From assembly GCF_006443685.1 (NCBI RefSeq), contig NZ_VFYP01000005.1:1-64000 (forward strand): a stretch of 64,000 nt of DNA. Reading direction: 5' to 3'. Below the pieces are notes generated by a model. It saw nothing but the letters and a program-made list of their open reading frames with translations. It was not told where the DNA came from and searched no databases. Numbering within the stretch: position 1 is the stretch's first letter; each line of letters starts with the position of its first letter. Both the position numbers and the translations under genes were made by a program. Below, piece after piece: positions 62,236 to 64,000 of the stretch. This DNA is from Rhizobium glycinendophyticum (GTDB lineage Bacteria > Pseudomonadota > Alphaproteobacteria > Rhizobiales > Rhizobiaceae).

Positions 62236-62346
62236 TTTCGCTCTCCTTTTGCCACCACAACGCGAGCGCCGGCGCTTTGTTCAGTTTTTCTTAAATTGAT
62301 AATTGATATGGTAAACAGAGCCTTAAGCCCACTGAGAAGCCGAAAA

Positions 62347-62407
62347 TTGTTCCCTCACTGCAACGTTGGCAGCGCCTTCAATCCTGGAGAGGGAACAACG
62401 CTGCCAA
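62347..62407. repeat. Interlocked inverted repeats
   Basis: Two inverted repeats are interleaved in the order A-B-A'-B'. A TTGTTCCCTC (62347-62356) pairs with GAGGGAACAA (62389-62398). B TTGGCAGCG (62366-62374) pairs with CGCTGCCAA (62399-62407). A' contains the stress-promoter -35 box. The order means both hairpins cannot form as simple nested stems. Confidence 0.6.
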
Positions 62408-62417
62408 GCCCTGCGTT
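62392..62417 (+). promoter_or_regulatory. EcfG (general stress sigma) promoter
   Basis: GGAAC (62392-62396), 17 bases, CGTT (62414-62417). This is an exact match to the alphaproteobacterial EcfG/RpoE2 consensus GGAAC-N16/17-CGTT. Transcription would begin about 62425, giving a leader of about 22 bases with GGGAGA just before the start of the small protein gene at 62447. Induction by general stress (PhyR-NepR-EcfG) is inferred. Confidence 0.8.
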
Positions 62418-62446
62418 TTCACGTCGAAACGAACGGGAGACACTCC

Positions 62447-62839
62447 ATGCAGATCATTGCAACCAAAGTCCATGAACCGACCGCCGTCGATTCCGCTTAC
62501 ACCGTCGAATTCGAAGGCGACGGCGGTGAGCGCGTATCGGTGGTCATGGCGCAGTCGGCCAGCGGCGGCCTCACCCGGGAGAACGCTCTCGAGAAGGCTC
62601 AGGTCATCCTGCTCCAAGCTGCAAGCTTTGGCTCGGCTTCGGAAAGCGCACCGCATGTTCGGGAAGACCTCGATCCGGACGTCGATCCAAGCGCAGCAGT
62701 GGAGAGCCTGATCCAGGAACGCGAAGAGCGCGAGGAGAAAGGGAGCGAGCTGGAAAAGGGTCTTGAAGATACTTTCCCCGCGAGCGATCCGGTCTCCACC
62801 ACCTACACATCAACGGCCGCCCGGGATCAGCAGAGCTGA
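62447..62839 (+). CDS. Stress-promoter-driven small acidic protein
   Basis: A 130-residue acidic, hydrophilic protein. It has a beta-like start (IIATKVHEPTAVDSAYTVEFEGDGGERVSVVMA), a coiled Glu/Arg segment (ESLIQEREEREEKGSELEKGLEDTFPASDPVSTTYTS). The motif LEDTFPASDPVS recurs in rhizobial stress proteins of unknown function. There is no signal peptide or membrane segment. An EcfG promoter precedes it, so it is probably a general-stress protein. I do not recognise a known function. Confidence 0.75.
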   Translation: MQIIATKVHEPTAVDSAYTVEFEGDGGERVSVVMAQSASGGLTRENALEKAQVILLQAASFGSASESAPHVREDLDPDVDPSAAVESLIQEREEREEKGSELEKGLEDTFPASDPVSTTYTSTAARDQQS

Positions 62840-62845
62840 CTTATA

Positions 62846-62877
62846 TTTGCCGGTGGTTTCGGTTAACCACCGGCAAA
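62846..62877 (+). terminator. Hairpin after the stress gene
   Basis: TTTGCCGGTGGTT (62846-62858) and AACCACCGGCAAA (62865-62877) form a perfect 13-base stem with a TCGGTT loop. No T tract follows on the plus strand, so termination efficiency is uncertain. It separates the stress gene from the MgtC-family gene. Confidence 0.6.
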
Positions 62878-62905
62878 GGCTGACGACGACCCCTAGAGGA
62901 TAGAT

Positions 62906-63391
62906 ATGTCGCAGGTACTCGCTGCTTTTGGAACGCCGACATCACTTGATATCTCGTCCATCGTCATGCGCCTGCTGATTGCGCTTGCCTGCGGCGCAGC
63001 CATTGGCTTCGAACGCGAATGGCGCAGCCATGCTGCAGGACTGCGCACTCATATCCTTGTATGTCTTTCCGCCGCTATCGTTGCCATCCTCACCATAGAA
63101 ATCGCGCATCATCCGGCTTTCGACCGAGAAGAAGTGAGGCTCGACCCCCTGCGTCTCGTCGAAGCTGTGACGGCTGGCGTTGCTTTCCTGGCAGCCGGGA
63201 TGATTGTTTATTCAAAGGGACGGGTGAAGGGCCTCACGACCGGAGCGGGGCTTTGGTTTGCTGGCTCGATCGGCCTTTCTTGCGGATTGGGCTTCTGGCA
63301 GATCGGCCTGATCGCCACAGGATTTGCCCTCAGCGTCCTGTGGCTGGTGACGCTGCTGGAATACAGAATCCCCAAACGTGAGGAAGACTGA
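62906..63391 (+). CDS. MgtC/SapB-family membrane protein
   Basis: A 161-residue protein with four or five helices and the family signature: MRLLIALACGAAIGFEREWRSHAAGLRTHILVCLSAAIVAILTIEI, VTAGVAFLAAGMIVYSKGRVKGLTTGAGLWFAGSIGLSCGLGFW. The conserved Glu-Arg pair in GFERE and the RVKGLTTGAGLW segment are intact. It lacks the long C-terminal regulatory domain of Salmonella MgtC. Members affect magnesium stress or bind and inhibit ATP synthase; the role here is not known. AGAGGAT precedes the ATG. Confidence 0.88.
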   Translation: MSQVLAAFGTPTSLDISSIVMRLLIALACGAAIGFEREWRSHAAGLRTHILVCLSAAIVAILTIEIAHHPAFDREEVRLDPLRLVEAVTAGVAFLAAGMIVYSKGRVKGLTTGAGLWFAGSIGLSCGLGFWQIGLIATGFALSVLWLVTLLEYRIPKREED

Positions 63392-63403
63392 TCCCCGCAG
63401 GGA

Positions 63404-64000
63404 CTATCGTAGAAGGCTTTGGCCTCCGTCGACCCAGACCGGCGATCCGGTCACGTGCCGCGACGCGGATGAGAGCAGAAAGCTAATCACCTCCGCGACT
63501 TCTTCGATTGTGCCCGACTCGCCCCCCGTCAGAGGAATGTCGCCTTCGGGAAACTTCACCGGGACTTCCGTTTCTTCCCGACCGCGCATCGTCGTGTTGT
63601 CATTGATACTTGTATCGATGGCCCCAGGACAGACCGCATTAATGCGGATTCCGTGACGTCCCAGTTCTAGCGAAAGCTGCTGCACCATCGCCAACTGGGC
63701 AGCCTTCGTCGCCGAATAAGCGGTCGCCCCCGGCGTCGTAAACGTTCGTGTACCGTTGATCGAAGACACGATGACGATCGCCCCCCCGGTCTGCTTCATC
63801 GGCTTTACACTGTGGTGGAGGGTAAGATAGGTTCCGCGCAGATTGATCGCGATGGTTTTGTCGAACTCCTCAGGTGTCAGATCATCAATCGGGGCCCAGG
63901 TGCCGTTGATCCCGGCATTGGCGACAACCAGGTGCAGCGCTCCATTCACGGCGGTCAGCGTTTCCACGGCACGCTTCATTCCGGTATCGTCGCTGACGTC
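63404..64000 (-). CDS. Short-chain dehydrogenase/reductase, 5' end outside window
   Basis: The C-terminal 198 residues of an SDR, still open at the window edge. Residues DVSDDTGMKRAVETL, HLVVANAGING (NAG variant), IVIVSSINGTRTF, YSATKAAQLAM for the Tyr/Lys pair, NAVCPGAIDTSI and VWVDGGQSLLR are all present. The cofactor-binding TGxxxGxG must lie beyond 64000. The length seen fits a 240-250-residue enzyme. Substrate unknown. Confidence 0.88.
   Translation of the reverse strand, partial: DVSDDTGMKRAVETLTAVNGALHLVVANAGINGTWAPIDDLTPEEFDKTIAINLRGTYLTLHHSVKPMKQTGGAIVIVSSINGTRTFTTPGATAYSATKAAQLAMVQQLSLELGRHGIRINAVCPGAIDTSINDNTTMRGREETEVPVKFPEGDIPLTGGESGTIEEVAEVISFLLSSASRHVTGSPVWVDGGQSLLR

Noticed and set aside
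1..64000. tRNA, rRNA, CRISPR arrays
   Set aside because: No cloverleaf with a CCA-type acceptor, rRNA segment or spaced repeat array was seen by eye; a tRNAscan-SE or Infernal run would be decisive.

Overview
The window looks like a chromosomal or large-replicon segment of an alphaproteobacterium of the order Hyphomicrobiales, most likely Rhizobiaceae (Rhizobium/Agrobacterium relatives). The reasons are the high-GC coding bias, the density of LysR/AraC/TetR regulators and short-chain dehydrogenases, an EcfG-type general-stress promoter, the gabTD arrangement, a NodT-type efflux lipoprotein, and an aminoacyl-carrier-protein ligase of the kind described from Bradyrhizobium and Agrobacterium. 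No rRNA, tRNA or CRISPR array was seen. Everything was read by eye from the sequence and its translations; no database search was run.

Layout. 1-3.5 kb is a decayed zone: broken phosphonate permease (phnE), broken TehA/SLAC1 channel and broken alpha/beta hydrolase genes flank one intact Tat-exported metallo-beta-lactamase-fold hydrolase. 3.7-26 kb is an accessory, regulator-rich region. It holds an MHS transporter, a large winged-helix/ATPase/TPR regulator, and an operon of GST, a flavin/FNR/ferredoxin fusion, an AhpD-like protein and DUF1348. It also holds several SDR and MDR oxidoreductases, NTF2-fold proteins, a nitrilase-family hydrolase, an IMPase-like protein and many local regulators. 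It ends at an IS630 remnant that has truncated a gene coupled to the last SDR. 26.8-34.5 kb has an atypical long purC, then a TetR regulator and a complete RND efflux system (adaptor, pump, outer-membrane channel). 34.5-38.3 kb is the GABA catabolic unit gabTD with a divergent MerR-XRE-cupin regulator. 38.3-39.6 kb has an OxyR-like protein lacking the redox cysteines and a small DUF465 protein. 39.7-42.6 kb carries elongation factor P with its lysylation enzymes EpmA and EpmB.

42.7-48.5 kb is the most unusual block: a tightly packed five-gene operon of a stand-alone carrier protein, an acyl-CoA-dehydrogenase-like flavoprotein, a tRNA-synthetase-like amino acid:[carrier protein] ligase, a DUF1839 protein and a GH2 beta-mannosidase-like protein. 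This reads as a small pathway in which an amino acid is loaded on a carrier protein, probably oxidised there, and passed to an unknown acceptor. 48.8-57.3 kb has purU, a kinase/M23-like/aminotransferase triple fusion, a DUF3307 protein, and a LysR-controlled pair resembling pipecolate oxidase and aminoadipate-semialdehyde dehydrogenase (lysine catabolism). 57.4-59.9 kb is exbB-exbD-tonB. 60-64 kb has a PfkB sugar kinase, an E. coli-type riboflavin synthase, a single-domain response regulator, a stress-promoter-driven small protein, an MgtC-family membrane protein and a truncated SDR at the window edge.
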